In this document: positions 49,466 through 59,196 of the stretch, in pieces | How the letters are laid out: the number at the start of each line of letters is the position of its first letter | Numbering within the stretch: the first letter of the stretch is position 1 | Source: an uncultured Oscillibacter sp. | Lineage (GTDB): Bacteria > Bacillota > Clostridia > Oscillospirales > Oscillospiraceae | NCBI GenBank assembly: GCA_910584995.1 | Contig: CAJUDW010000005.1 | Span: 1 to 64,000, forward strand | Reading direction: 5' to 3' | DNA: 64,000 bases | Translations under genes and position numbers: made by a program | The notes under the pieces: generated by a model | What the model was told of the DNA's origin: nothing | Database searches by the model: none | Seen by the model: only the letters and a program-made list of their open reading frames with translations

Positions 49466-49585
49466 ACGAATTTGCCTATGGCCAGGGTGATTTCGGGCAG
49501 ACAGAGCGAAACGGATGTGAGGGAAAGCGAAAACTGCCCCGTTCGCCGGTGCGTTCTCCGGCAGTATTCAGAAAGAGGTGTTACC

Positions 49586-51424
49586 GTGGCAAAGAGAAAT
49601 ATCCCTAAGAAACCCATGACAAAGCGGCGGATGAAGAACCTGATTCTGAACGTGTTGAAAAACCCGTTCAACATGGTGGTTCTGGTCAGCTTGGTGGTGT
49701 TGTTCTGCCTCATCATTATCCCGCTGCTGACGATGGTGAAAACCACCTTCGTGATGGCCCAGTCCGAACTGCGCCGGAATCCGGATGCTGTGGTGGGCCA
49801 GTTTACCCTGTACTATTGGAAGTACATGCTGGCAAGTGAGATGTCCAAGGCGGTTTTGTGGGTGCCCCTGATGCACTCCATTACCTGCGGCTTCTTCACG
49901 ACGATTATCTCCGTGCCCCTGGGCTCTGTGCTTGCATGGCTGATGATCCGTACCGACATCCCCGGCAAGAAGGTGCTGGGCCTGCTGGTTACGGTTCCTT
50001 ACATGATTCCTTCCTGGACCAAGGCTATCGCCTGGCTGGCGGTGTTCCGCAACAAGACCAGCGGCGCCAACGGCTTCCTGGCTGGCATGGGGATTCCCGT
50101 GCCTGACTGGCTGGCTTACGGCCCTATCGCCATCATCCTCTGCATGTCCATGCACTATTACGCATTCTCCTATATCCAGGTTTCCGGCGCGCTCCGGTCC
50201 ATCAACTCCGAGTTGGAGGAGATGGGCGAAATCCAGGGCGCCAACAAGATGCAGATCCTGCGGCACATCACCCTGCCGCTGATCCTGCCCTCTGTCCTCT
50301 CCGCCACCATCATGACCATCAGTAAGTCCATTGGTACATACGGTGTGGCGGCCAACCTGGGCAACCGCATTAACTACTACACCTTGGCCACCAACATGCG
50401 CCGTTACATTGAGGGCAGCCCCCAGGGCGTCGGCTACGCCATGTCCATCGTGCTGGTCCTCATCTCCGCAAGCATCATTTACGCCAACCAGCGGGCCGTG
50501 GGTGTCCGGAAGTCCTATGCCACCGTGGGCGGCAAGGGCGGCCGCAGCACTCTGATGCCTCTTGGCAAGGCCAAGAGGCCCATGATGGCTTTCCTGGGCG
50601 TGTTCCTGTTCCTGGCCATGGTCATGCCGTTCTTCGTGCTGATTATGGAGACCTTCCAGGTGACTACCGGCGCCGGCTACGGCCTGGATAACCTGACCCT
50701 CTATAACTGGATTGGCTCCCTGGAGCAGGCTGAGACCTACACCAACTACGAGGGCATCTTCCGCAATCCTGAGTTCTTCAGCGCCCTGTGGAATACCATC
50801 CGCCTGACCATCATCACCTCCATCATCACCGCTTTCTGCGGCCAGTTCCTGGGCTACATCAGTTCCCGTGGCCGCGGCAAGTGGTACGGCAACCTGACCG
50901 AGCAGATGGTGTTCGTCCCCTACCTGATGAGCGGCGTTGCGTTCTCCGCCATGTACTTCTCCATGTTCACCGTGGAGCGCAAGATCTTCGGCATTCCCGT
51001 GATGCCCTCCCTGTACGGCACCTTCACCCTGATCGTTCTGACCTCCGTGGTCAAGCACTTCCCCTTCGCCAGCCGGTCTGGTACGGCCAACATGCTCTCC
51101 ATCAGTGTGGAACTGGAGGAAGCGGCGGATATCGCCGGCGCCAGCTTCTGGAAGCGGATGGCCTCCATCATCGTTCCTCTGGCGAAGAACGGCTTCATCT
51201 CTGGTTTCATGCTGGTGTTTATCTCCATCGCCAAGGAGTTGGACCTGATCATCATCATGATGACTCCCACCACCCGCACCATGTCCTTCCTGGCATTCAC
51301 CTATTCTCAGGAAGGCTTGAGCCAGATGTCCGACGCCATCTCCGTGTGCGTGCTGCTGTTCATCCTGATATGCTACATCATCGCCAACCGCTTTGGCGCC
51401 GATATCGGCAAGAGCTGGGGCTAA
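49586..51424 (+). CDS. Fused ABC importer permease (FbpB/AfuB type)
   Basis: A 612-residue protein with GTG start behind AGAGGTG. It has two permease domains in tandem, each with an EAA loop (EEMGEIQGANKMQILRHITL; EEAADIAGASFWKRMASIIV) and about six helices. This duplicated form is typical of Fe3+ (FbpB), sugar-phosphate (AfuB) and aminophosphonate importers. It heads an operon with the ATPase and binding protein. The HAD phosphatase gene downstream makes a phosphorylated substrate a fair guess. Confidence 0.88.
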   Translation: MAKRNIPKKPMTKRRMKNLILNVLKNPFNMVVLVSLVVLFCLIIIPLLTMVKTTFVMAQSELRRNPDAVVGQFTLYYWKYMLASEMSKAVLWVPLMHSITCGFFTTIISVPLGSVLAWLMIRTDIPGKKVLGLLVTVPYMIPSWTKAIAWLAVFRNKTSGANGFLAGMGIPVPDWLAYGPIAIILCMSMHYYAFSYIQVSGALRSINSELEEMGEIQGANKMQILRHITLPLILPSVLSATIMTISKSIGTYGVAANLGNRINYYTLATNMRRYIEGSPQGVGYAMSIVLVLISASIIYANQRAVGVRKSYATVGGKGGRSTLMPLGKAKRPMMAFLGVFLFLAMVMPFFVLIMETFQVTTGAGYGLDNLTLYNWIGSLEQAETYTNYEGIFRNPEFFSALWNTIRLTIITSIITAFCGQFLGYISSRGRGKWYGNLTEQMVFVPYLMSGVAFSAMYFSMFTVERKIFGIPVMPSLYGTFTLIVLTSVVKHFPFASRSGTANMLSISVELEEAADIAGASFWKRMASIIVPLAKNGFISGFMLVFISIAKELDLIIIMMTPTTRTMSFLAFTYSQEGLSQMSDAISVCVLLFILICYIIANRFGADIGKSWG

Positions 51425-51464
51425 TACCCGGACCGTGACCACTTGACAGAAAGGAAGAACGATA

Positions 51465-52583
51465 ATGAGCCAAATTGAACTGAAACATATTGATAAATTT
51501 TATGGAAACAACCACGTCCTCCGGGACATCAACCTCACCATTGAGGACGGCGCTTTCATGACCCTGCTGGGGCCCTCCGGCTGCGGCAAGACCACCACCC
51601 TCCGTGTGGTGTCCGGTCTGGAAAAGCCCCAGAACGGCATCATGACCATCGATGGCGTGGAGATGATCAACGCTGACGACGCTTACTATGCCGAGCCCAG
51701 CAAGCGCGGACTGAACCTAGTGTTCCAGTCCTACGCCCTGTGGCCCCACATGACGGTGTATGAGAACATCTCCTTCGGCCTGAAGATTCAGAAGATGTCC
51801 AAAGCCGAGATTGATAAGCGGGTTATGGATTCCCTCCGCATGATGCGGATCGATATCTACAAGGACCGTTATCCCACCGAGTTGTCCGGCGGCCAGCAGC
51901 AGCGCGTGGCTATCGCCCGTGCCGTGGCCTCCAGCCCCAAGCTGCTGCTGTTGGATGAGCCCCTCTCCAACCTGGACGCCAAGCTGCGTATCGACATGCG
52001 CGCCGAGTTGCAGCGCCTCCACAGAGAGTTGGGTACCACCATCATTTACGTTACCCATGACCAGACCGAGGCTCTGACCATGTCCACCAAGATCGCCCTC
52101 TTCCGCGCCGGCGAACTGAACCAGGTTGCCACTCCCATGGAGATCTACAACAACCCCATCGACCTGGAAGCTGCGGACTTCATCGGCAACCCCCGTATCA
52201 ACCTGGTGAACGGCCGTGCGGAGATGAAGAACGGCCAGCTGGTGGTCAAGAGCGACCTGGGCGGCCACTCCTTCGACAAGAAGGATATGACCGACGAGAA
52301 GGTCCCCGGCAGCGAGTTCGACTGCGTTCTGGCCTTCCGTCCGGAGCAGGTCCTTATCTCCCGGGAGCCCGTGGATGACGCTATCCCCGTCAGCGTCTAT
52401 GCCAGCCAGCCCGCCGGTTCTGAAACCATCGTTACCCTCAAGGCCGGTCAGGACGAGTTCCTTGCCAAGGAGTTGGGCCAGATCCACTACGCCATGGACG
52501 AAAAGGTCTATGCCATCATCGATCAGGATAAGATCAACATCTACAACAAGGAGACCACCCGCCTTATCAAGCGCTCGGTGTAA
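51465..52583 (+). CDS. ABC importer ATPase (FbpC/PotA-like)
   Basis: A 372-residue protein with AAAGGAAG upstream. Walker A LLGPSGCGKTTTLR, signature ELSGGQQQRVAIARAVASSP, Walker B LLLLDEPLSNLD and a C-terminal TOBE-like regulatory region (AFRPEQVLISREP). It powers the permease encoded immediately upstream. Confidence 0.9.
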   Translation: MSQIELKHIDKFYGNNHVLRDINLTIEDGAFMTLLGPSGCGKTTTLRVVSGLEKPQNGIMTIDGVEMINADDAYYAEPSKRGLNLVFQSYALWPHMTVYENISFGLKIQKMSKAEIDKRVMDSLRMMRIDIYKDRYPTELSGGQQQRVAIARAVASSPKLLLLDEPLSNLDAKLRIDMRAELQRLHRELGTTIIYVTHDQTEALTMSTKIALFRAGELNQVATPMEIYNNPIDLEAADFIGNPRINLVNGRAEMKNGQLVVKSDLGGHSFDKKDMTDEKVPGSEFDCVLAFRPEQVLISREPVDDAIPVSVYASQPAGSETIVTLKAGQDEFLAKELGQIHYAMDEKVYAIIDQDKINIYNKETTRLIKRSV

Positions 52584-52702
52584 GCGGAATCAAAGCGGGG
52601 GCCGCAAGGCCCTCCGCGGTTCCGCCGCGGACTCCGAAGTACTTCTCCGAAGCCGCTTGATTATAACTTTTGGAAGACCCAAAAACGAAAGGAGAAGAAC
52701 CG

Positions 52703-54016
52703 ATGAAGAAGAAACTCTTGGCACTGCTGCTGACTCTTGTCATGGTCCTCGGTCTCGCTGCTTGCGGCGGCAAGAAGGACGATGGCGGTAATCAGACCTC
52801 CGGTGGAGATCAGACCCAGACCGGCGGCGATACCTCCGGCGGCTCTGAGACCAGCACCCTCCCCATGGGCTATGACCCCACCACCAATACCGAGGCCTAT
52901 GGCCCTTACTATGATGAGTGGAGCGACATGACCGACGAGCAGCTTTATGAGCAGGCTCTGACTGAAAACACCACCATCAACGTCTACGCTACCTCCTCCA
53001 AAATGCTGAAGGAGAAGGAACTGTTCGAAGAAGCCTATCCCGGCCTGACACTTGAGGTCTCCGACCTGGACTCCGACGAAGTCCTGAACAAGGCCAAGAC
53101 CGAGAAGGATACCGGCAACATCACCGGTGACGTGCTTCAGACCAAGGACGTTAACGGCAACGTGTTCTACGAGTGGTATCATCAGGGTGTTATCGAGCCC
53201 TTCTATCCCCGCGACATCTGCTCTCACATCTCTGAAGAGAACCTGAAGTTTAGCTTCCCCCTGTATGCCTCTCAGGCTTACTGGTACTACAACACCGCCG
53301 CGTTCCCCGATGGCCAGCCCATCAGCAGCTGGTGGAACATCATTGAGAAGAACCCCGACGGCAGCCAGAAGTATCGCCTCTTCACCAAGGAAATCGGCCA
53401 GGAGACCGCTTACCTGTCCCTGTTCGCCAGCTTCGTCGCTAACGCGGATCAGATGGAGCAGGCCTATAAGGATCTGTACGGCGAGGATCTGGAATACACC
53501 TATGACGGTTCCGTGTTCTCCTTCCCTGTGCCCGAGAACAACGCTGGCGTTGAGTACATGTGGCGTTTCACCCAGTGCGACATGACCTTCATCGGCGGCG
53601 GCGACGAGTTGGTTCAGGCCGTTCATAACTCTACCGCTGACGATCCCGCGCTGTGCCTGGCTTCCGCCGGCAAGATCGAGAACCGCGAGGAGTCCGGCTA
53701 CACCATCGATTGGTGCAAGAAGCTGACCCCCTACACCGCCCTGCTGAACACAGAGTCCCTCTACGTTGTCAGCGGCACTGACAGCCCTGCCGGCGCCCGT
53801 CTGTTCATCCGGTTCGTTACCGGCGGCGTTGACGGCCAGAGCGGCGGCCTGAAGCCCTTCACCAAGACCGGCAACTGGCCTCTCCGCGACGACTTTGAGG
53901 ATAAGAAGAACCCCGCTACTCTGGAAGAGTTGGGCGCTATCCCCAACGATCTGGACGATATCTACAGCATCTATCTGGATGTCCAGGATATGTGGCTGTA
54001 TTGGAAGATGAACTAA
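52703..54016 (+). CDS. Substrate-binding lipoprotein of the ABC importer
   Basis: A 437-residue protein from ATG 52703 (AAAGGAG upstream) with a lipobox (LLLTLVMVLGLAACGG), a Gly/Thr/Gln linker, then a type-2 periplasmic-binding fold (TINVYATSSKMLKEKELFEE, VLQTKDVNGNVFYEWYHQGV, YWYYNTAAFPDGQPISSWWN). Related binding proteins bind Fe3+, polyamines or sugar phosphates. The ligand cannot be read from the sequence. It follows the ATPase after a 119-base gap. Confidence 0.87.
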   Translation: MKKKLLALLLTLVMVLGLAACGGKKDDGGNQTSGGDQTQTGGDTSGGSETSTLPMGYDPTTNTEAYGPYYDEWSDMTDEQLYEQALTENTTINVYATSSKMLKEKELFEEAYPGLTLEVSDLDSDEVLNKAKTEKDTGNITGDVLQTKDVNGNVFYEWYHQGVIEPFYPRDICSHISEENLKFSFPLYASQAYWYYNTAAFPDGQPISSWWNIIEKNPDGSQKYRLFTKEIGQETAYLSLFASFVANADQMEQAYKDLYGEDLEYTYDGSVFSFPVPENNAGVEYMWRFTQCDMTFIGGGDELVQAVHNSTADDPALCLASAGKIENREESGYTIDWCKKLTPYTALLNTESLYVVSGTDSPAGARLFIRFVTGGVDGQSGGLKPFTKTGNWPLRDDFEDKKNPATLEELGAIPNDLDDIYSIYLDVQDMWLYWKMN

Positions 54017-54059
54017 TCCTCGTCTTTCTCTGACAGCAAAACTCTTGTGACGATCATTT

Positions 54060-54087
54060 GGGCGGGCGGCGCAAACGCCGCCCGCCC
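54060..54087 (+). terminator. GC-rich hairpin after the binding-protein gene
   Basis: GGGCGGGCGGCG pairs with CGCCGCCCGCCC over the loop CAAA. There is no T run, so it may stabilise the upstream mRNA (high binding-protein output) and let some transcription continue. Confidence 0.6.
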
Positions 54088-54113
54088 ATCAGCATATCAT
54101 AAAGGAGGCCCCT

Positions 54114-54665
54114 ATGGGATTCAGCGGCGCAGACAGACTCCGGCAGGAGGCTCGTTCCAGAGAAAAAGCCAATCGGGCTAACAGCTTCTGGGACGCGTTC
54201 CTTATGACAGAAAACGGCAAGGTGAAAAGCACCTTGATGATCTATTCCCTATTCATCAGCTTCCTATATCTGGCTGTTTATTTTGCCGCGTTTATTTTCC
54301 TTTTGGAGCCTCTCCACGGGATGACAGAAAATGCTTCCATAATGGTGGTGTATCTGGCGGAATCGCTGGTGCCGGCTATTGCGGGAACGGTTGTGTGCGG
54401 CCTTACCTGGCTGCTGTTTCCGGATAAACGCCTGGTGCCGGCAGCCTATGTTTGGCTGGCCCTGATGGCGCTGACGGTTTTGATTACCATGATGGTCCTG
54501 CTGGAGGGTGAGAGAGAGGCGCGGATGCTGTTTCTGCATTTTTTTGCGATGGCTGTTCCGGCACCGCTGATTCTGGGTGGTATCATGTCGTTTTTCCTCT
54601 ACCGGCGGCATTTAAAAACTGCGCCTAAGGCAGAAAAATTTTTGGAAAGAGGTGTAAGAGAATGA
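54114..54665 (+). CDS. Four-helix membrane protein of unknown function
   Basis: A 183-residue protein behind AAAGGAGG. Four predicted helices (IYSLFISFLYLAVYFAAFIF, SLVPAIAGTVVCGLTWLLF, VWLALMALTVLITMMVLL, PAPLILGGIMSFFLY). No family is recognised. It overlaps the HAD gene by four bases, so it likely works with the importer/phosphatase group. Confidence 0.75.
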   Translation: MGFSGADRLRQEARSREKANRANSFWDAFLMTENGKVKSTLMIYSLFISFLYLAVYFAAFIFLLEPLHGMTENASIMVVYLAESLVPAIAGTVVCGLTWLLFPDKRLVPAAYVWLALMALTVLITMMVLLEGEREARMLFLHFFAMAVPAPLILGGIMSFFLYRRHLKTAPKAEKFLERGVRE

Positions 54666-55429
54666 TTGACACCGTATTGTTTGATATGGGAGGAACCCTG
54701 GAGGATATTTTTGTGGACGATGCCAGTAAGGCTGCGTCCGCTCGGGAGGTACTCCGCATCTTAAAGGAAAAAGGGTTCCCAATGTCCGATAGTCCGGAAG
54801 CTGCCCAGAAAAAATTGGCGGACGGCTGGGATCGCTACGCGGCCTATCGCGGGCCAACGGATCGGGAACTGAAACCGGAAGAAATCTGGGGCCAGTATGT
54901 TTTGACGGACTTTGGCCTGGATCAAGCGACGGTGACGCCCTTTGCGGAAGAACTCGCCCACATGTGGGAAGTTACATATTATCACAGGACCCTGCGGCCT
55001 CATGTGGCCGATATGCTGGAGGGTCTGAAGGGCCTGGGCATGAAGCTGGGCGTTATCAGCAATACAGCGAGTCTCTTCCAGGTATTTGCGGTTTTGAAAG
55101 ATTACGGTATCCGGGACTATTTCCAAGATGTTACCCTGTCCTCCATTACCGGCTACCGCAAGCCTCATGAGAATATTTTCAAGGCCTCTTTGTATCAGGT
55201 GCAGTCCGATCCTGCCAATTGCGCATATGTGGGCGATACCTTCTCCCGGGACGTGATTGGCCCCCAGCGGATGGGTTTTGGTATGACCTTCCATATCCAG
55301 TCTTTCCTGACAAAGTCCAAGGATGTGGATGTGCCTAAGGAAATCCACGCCACCTATGAAGTGGAGGATATCTACCAGGTCTATACCATCCTGCGGGATT
55401 TGAGGAACGAAGGCACAGCCGTGATTTAA
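54662..55429 (+). CDS. HAD-superfamily hydrolase
   Basis: A 255-residue protein behind AAAGAGGTG. HAD motifs: TVLFDMGGTLEDIF (nucleophile Asp9, DMGGT type), LGVISNTAS (motif II), YRKPHENIF (Lys, motif III) and YVGDTFSRDVIGPQRMG (motif IV). It is probably a small-molecule phosphatase acting on the substrate of the adjacent importer; that link is inference from position. Confidence 0.87.
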   Translation: MIDTVLFDMGGTLEDIFVDDASKAASAREVLRILKEKGFPMSDSPEAAQKKLADGWDRYAAYRGPTDRELKPEEIWGQYVLTDFGLDQATVTPFAEELAHMWEVTYYHRTLRPHVADMLEGLKGLGMKLGVISNTASLFQVFAVLKDYGIRDYFQDVTLSSITGYRKPHENIFKASLYQVQSDPANCAYVGDTFSRDVIGPQRMGFGMTFHIQSFLTKSKDVDVPKEIHATYEVEDIYQVYTILRDLRNEGTAVI

Positions 55430-55608
55430 GCACCTGTTGTTTTTTTGCGGTTAAAAAAGGGATTTGTTTACATTTCCATCTTTCCCCACCGCGCCAGACG
55501 CGGCAGGGCCCCTTTTGGGTAAAAATCTGCCCTTTCGCTGTCCGGGCGAAAGCGGTATATCATCAGTGGATTTTCCGGCAAGGATGGTTTTGCGCGGAAA
55601 ACCCGACC

Positions 55609-55695
55609 TAGAGTCTGTTTTAAAACTCTCAAAACGCAGTTTTGCGCGGTATTATGCCGCCATTACGCGCTCTGCCGGTTTTAAAACGGGCTCTA
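55609..55695. repeat. 87-bp element with 18-bp inverted ends
   Basis: TAGAGTCTGTTTTAAAAC (55609-55626) is matched, with two mismatches, by the complement of 55678-55695. The interior also has AAAAC/GTTTT and GCG/CGC symmetry. It lies between convergent genes and could be a MITE-like remnant or a strong bidirectional hairpin. The rest of 55430-55608 shows no gene. Confidence 0.55.
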
Positions 55696-55704
55696 AGTTT
55701 TTCA

Positions 55705-58491
55705 TCATGCATTTCCCAATCTGAATGTCAGGGAAAAAGAAATATCCTCTTCCGCACTGACTTGATAGGCCGGCTCTACATCGCTGCCCCAGCTGTCAAT
55801 GCCGCCCACGCCCCGCATGGCCCCGCAAACCGTCACTACGGTGCGGACAGGTAGGGGAAGTTCCTCCCGGTGGGCGGCTTGTTCCAGCTGCTGGGGGGTG
55901 TAGGGGATGGCAGAGAAGGCCAGAGGCTGGCCGGACATGTCCAAGGTCAGGCGGGATCCGTCCGCCATGGAGAGAACCGCTGCCTGGGTATCCATGTGGC
56001 AGCCGCACTCCTGGGGCACCAGATAGGCGGGGATATGGGGCTGTTCCTGGTGCCAGCCAAAGACGCCGCCCCGTTTCCGATCCGGGTAGGTTTCCCCGGA
56101 GAGGCCCAGCCAGGAGATCTGATCTACCGACACAGGCGTAGAAAAGCGCAGGCCCAGCAGCGGCAGCTGCGGCCGCCCGGCAGCACCATGATAACAGACG
56201 GCGGCTGTCAGCAGCCCGAAGCCGTTTACCGTATAGGTAATCTCTGTGCAGAGCCCCGGTATGGCAGGGGAGGTATAGGCATAGCGGACAGAGACACAAT
56301 TTTTGCAGGAATCTAAAACCTGGATATCTGCACATTTCTGCCAGCTGTCCGCTGCGGCCCAAAGGGAACTTGACGCAGAAAAACCGTTACCCAGGTCATT
56401 TTCGGTGGAGGCCCGCCAGTAGGCAGGGCGGGGCGCACGCCAAAGCCACTCCCGGCCGTGAACCCGCAGGGAGGAAGGGCCCCCTTCCGGATAGGAAAAA
56501 AGGAGTTCAAAGTCCGCGCCGCGGACGCCAAGAGCGCCGTCGCCCCCCACGATGATCAGAGTTTCCGCTGTCTTCCGCAGCCTGGGAAGGGAGAGGGTCT
56601 CCATAGCCTGCCGGTTGGCCTTATCGTGAGATTCCCGCTCGGCAGGATCGGCATACCAATAGCGGATTTCCTGACAGGCGGGCTTTTCGGCACCATCGGC
56701 AAAGAGAATACCATTGCCGCTGAAGGCATAATCGCTTTGCCGGTCTCCGAAATCTCCGCCGTAGCCCAGGACGCGGCGGCCGTTGGCGTCCGTCCGCCAG
56801 AGGGCCTGATCCATATAGTCCCAGATAAAGCCCCCCTGGTACTGAGGAAACTCCTCCGCCAGATGGATATAACTCTCCATACCGCCTAGGGAGTTGCCCA
56901 TATCGTGCATATATTCGCAGAGCAAGAAAGGCTTTTTCTCGCCACCCTCCAGATAAGTCCGGACATCCTGGGGCGGGGCATACATCCGACTTTCCACATC
57001 AGAGATGGCGTCAAAGTCCCGGTTGTGGAAAACGCCCTCATAGTGAACCAGACGGCTGGAATCCTGCTGCCTGAAATAGTTGGCCATAGCCAGGATATCC
57101 TCTCCGGCGTAGGACTCGTTGCCGCAGGACCAGAAGAGGATGGAGACATGGTTTTTGTCCCGCTCAAACATGGAGGCTGCCCGGTCCAGCACGCACGCCC
57201 GCCACTCCGGCAGGCTTCCCGGTACGTTCCAGGAGGGATCCACCCGCATCAGCTTCTGCCAGGAGCCGTGGCTCTCCAAATTGGCCTCGTCCATCAGATA
57301 GATGCCATTCCGGTCGCATAGGTAATACCACAGGGTCTGGTTCGGGTAATGGCAGGTGCGGACGGCGTTGATATGGTTCCGCCGGAGCACGGCCACAGCG
57401 TCTTCCATGGCGGCGGGGCCAATGGCCCTGCCGTGCTCCGGATCCCACTCGTGGCGGTTGACGCCGTTAATCAAAAGCCGCTGGCCGTTCAGGAGCATCA
57501 GGCCGTCCTTCAGTTCAAAACGGCGGAATCCGGTTTCGTAGGGGACAACCTCTGCCGTTTTGCCGTCCGCAGTCCAGAGAGTCAGTGTCACCAGATAAAG
57601 TTCCGGCGATTCATGCTGCCAGGGGAGAACGTGGGAAAACTCCAGGGTTTGGCTGTAAAGGAAATCCCCTTCCTGGCGTAGATCCAGCAAGCCCTCAAAC
57701 AGGATCCCCTGGGCGGGATGCCGGATTTGGCAGGATACCCCGGCGCCTTTCGTCTCACCGCTCAGCAGCAGGCGGAGGGAAAGGGAGCCCCGGCGGCTGC
57801 CCGGCTCCAAGACAGGCCGGAGCCAAAGATCCTCCAGGTGCAGGCGGGGCTTGCCGTAGAGGAACACGGAGCGGAAAATGCCGCTGAAGCGGAAGAAATC
57901 CTGATCTTCGATCCATGCGGCGCTGGAATGTTGATAGACCTCGGCGCAAAGGCGGTTGCCGGTGTCCCGGAGATAAGGGGTCAAATCAAAATCCGAAGGA
58001 GTGAAGCTGTCCTCAGCGTAGCCGATAAAGTGCCCATTGAGCCAGAGATAGAGAGCCTGCTCCACACCCTGAAAGCTGACGCAGACCCGCTTTCCCCGGA
58101 GGGAAGGGGCCAGATCAAATTCCCGGACGTAGCTGCCCACATAGGTGCTGTCCCAGTCAATTTGGGGCGGCCGGAGTTCCGAATGTCCATCCCAGGGGTA
58201 AAGAGTGTTAATATATTGGATCTTTCCATAGCCTTGCAGTTCCATATGGCCGGGCACATGGATGGTTCCAAAAGCGGAGATATCGAAATCCTCCCGCCAG
58301 AATTCTGTCGGGCGGCGCGCCGGAGACGGGCTCCAGGCAAAGCGCCACAGCCCGTCCAGGCTCTGGCGGAGGGAGGTCCCCCCCGAGGCAAGTTCCGCGG
58401 CGGAGGCGTAACAGATGTGGTCAGAATGGGCGTCCAGGCGGTTGACACGGAACACGGTGGGATCCGTCAGCCAGTCAAGGGAGGGTTGCAT
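55705..58491 (-). CDS. lacZ: LacZ-type beta-galactosidase (GH2)
   Basis: A 928-residue protein with the GH2 layout: sugar-binding jelly roll (SLDGLWRFAWSPSPARRPTE, VPGHMELQGYGKIQY), an immunoglobulin-like domain, a TIM barrel with acid/base Glu in FWSCGNESYAGEDI and nucleophile Glu in LLCEYMHDMGNSLGG, and a C-terminal beta-sandwich domain. GVNRHEWDPEHGRAIG is the LacZ hallmark. It is somewhat shorter than E. coli LacZ. No signal peptide, so it is cytoplasmic. It follows the DUF624 gene after three bases. Confidence 0.93.
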   Translation of the reverse strand: MQPSLDWLTDPTVFRVNRLDAHSDHICYASAAELASGGTSLRQSLDGLWRFAWSPSPARRPTEFWREDFDISAFGTIHVPGHMELQGYGKIQYINTLYPWDGHSELRPPQIDWDSTYVGSYVREFDLAPSLRGKRVCVSFQGVEQALYLWLNGHFIGYAEDSFTPSDFDLTPYLRDTGNRLCAEVYQHSSAAWIEDQDFFRFSGIFRSVFLYGKPRLHLEDLWLRPVLEPGSRRGSLSLRLLLSGETKGAGVSCQIRHPAQGILFEGLLDLRQEGDFLYSQTLEFSHVLPWQHESPELYLVTLTLWTADGKTAEVVPYETGFRRFELKDGLMLLNGQRLLINGVNRHEWDPEHGRAIGPAAMEDAVAVLRRNHINAVRTCHYPNQTLWYYLCDRNGIYLMDEANLESHGSWQKLMRVDPSWNVPGSLPEWRACVLDRAASMFERDKNHVSILFWSCGNESYAGEDILAMANYFRQQDSSRLVHYEGVFHNRDFDAISDVESRMYAPPQDVRTYLEGGEKKPFLLCEYMHDMGNSLGGMESYIHLAEEFPQYQGGFIWDYMDQALWRTDANGRRVLGYGGDFGDRQSDYAFSGNGILFADGAEKPACQEIRYWYADPAERESHDKANRQAMETLSLPRLRKTAETLIIVGGDGALGVRGADFELLFSYPEGGPSSLRVHGREWLWRAPRPAYWRASTENDLGNGFSASSSLWAAADSWQKCADIQVLDSCKNCVSVRYAYTSPAIPGLCTEITYTVNGFGLLTAAVCYHGAAGRPQLPLLGLRFSTPVSVDQISWLGLSGETYPDRKRGGVFGWHQEQPHIPAYLVPQECGCHMDTQAAVLSMADGSRLTLDMSGQPLAFSAIPYTPQQLEQAAHREELPLPVRTVVTVCGAMRGVGGIDSWGSDVEPAYQVSAEEDISFSLTFRLGNA

Positions 58492-58494
58492 GGA

Positions 58495-59196
58495 TCACGA
58501 CTCCTTTTCGGTATCTTTTACAGGTGTTTTGGGGGAAAATTCCCGCAAAACCGTGCGGATAAAGAAATTTCCAAGCAGGCATGGGGCGGAAAACCCAATC
58601 AGCAGCAGATATCCCAGGCTGATGGGAAACGCCAACAGGGAGGCCGTCAGGGAACCGTATACGCACAGGGCGGAGGCAGCGGCCCTGGCAGGTTTGCCCA
58701 GCCCCAGAGGCAGCGCCAGCCGGAGAGCCTCCCGGAGGCCTCTGCCGGTACTGAGGACGCCGTAAAAATACGAGGAGGCCAGCACGGTCACCAAAAAGAC
58801 TGTAGAACAGACCATGAAAGGGAGAAACAGCAAAAAATTGCTCCCGGCCCGCCGAAGATAGAAGGCCGCGCCGAATCCTGCGCAAAAAAGGGGCAGGACT
58901 GTGAGGAAAAAGGCGGCATAAGCCTGTTTCCAGTAACCTTGGAAGGCCAGACGGTAGTGATAGAAGCAGTCCACGGTCTGATCCAGAATCATCCGCCGGA
59001 TCACCTGGTTCATGGCAAAAACAGCTGCCGGAATGGTAATAAGGGGGATACAGGAGGCAACAAACAACAAATTCAGCTTAAAAAGCGTGACGCACTCCAG
59101 CTGGAGAATCTCGATGAGGCGGGCGGCGCCTGTTTTTTCCGGCGCGTCGGGATTGACGCCGGGGCCGGGCTCCGCGTAGTCCTTATGAAAAAACAA
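58495..59196 (-). CDS. DUF624 (YesL-like) membrane protein
   Basis: A 233-residue membrane protein with about five helices (LNLLFVASCIPLITIPAAVF, FFLTVLPLFCAGFGAAFY, PFMVCSTVFLVTVLASSYFY). FKLNLLFVASCIPLITIPAAVFAM is the DUF624 start (quoted in part). Such proteins are typically encoded with carbohydrate importers and glycoside hydrolases in Firmicutes; their role is not settled. Here it precedes lacZ in the same operon. Confidence 0.82.
   Translation of the reverse strand: MFFHKDYAEPGPGVNPDAPEKTGAARLIEILQLECVTLFKLNLLFVASCIPLITIPAAVFAMNQVIRRMILDQTVDCFYHYRLAFQGYWKQAYAAFFLTVLPLFCAGFGAAFYLRRAGSNFLLFLPFMVCSTVFLVTVLASSYFYGVLSTGRGLREALRLALPLGLGKPARAAASALCVYGSLTASLLAFPISLGYLLLIGFSAPCLLGNFFIRTVLREFSPKTPVKDTEKES

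Noticed and set aside
49568..51442. 624-codon minus-strand frame opposite the importer permease
   Set aside because: It is His/Gly/Asp-rich noise typical of antisense to membrane-protein genes; the plus strand shows two EAA permease domains.
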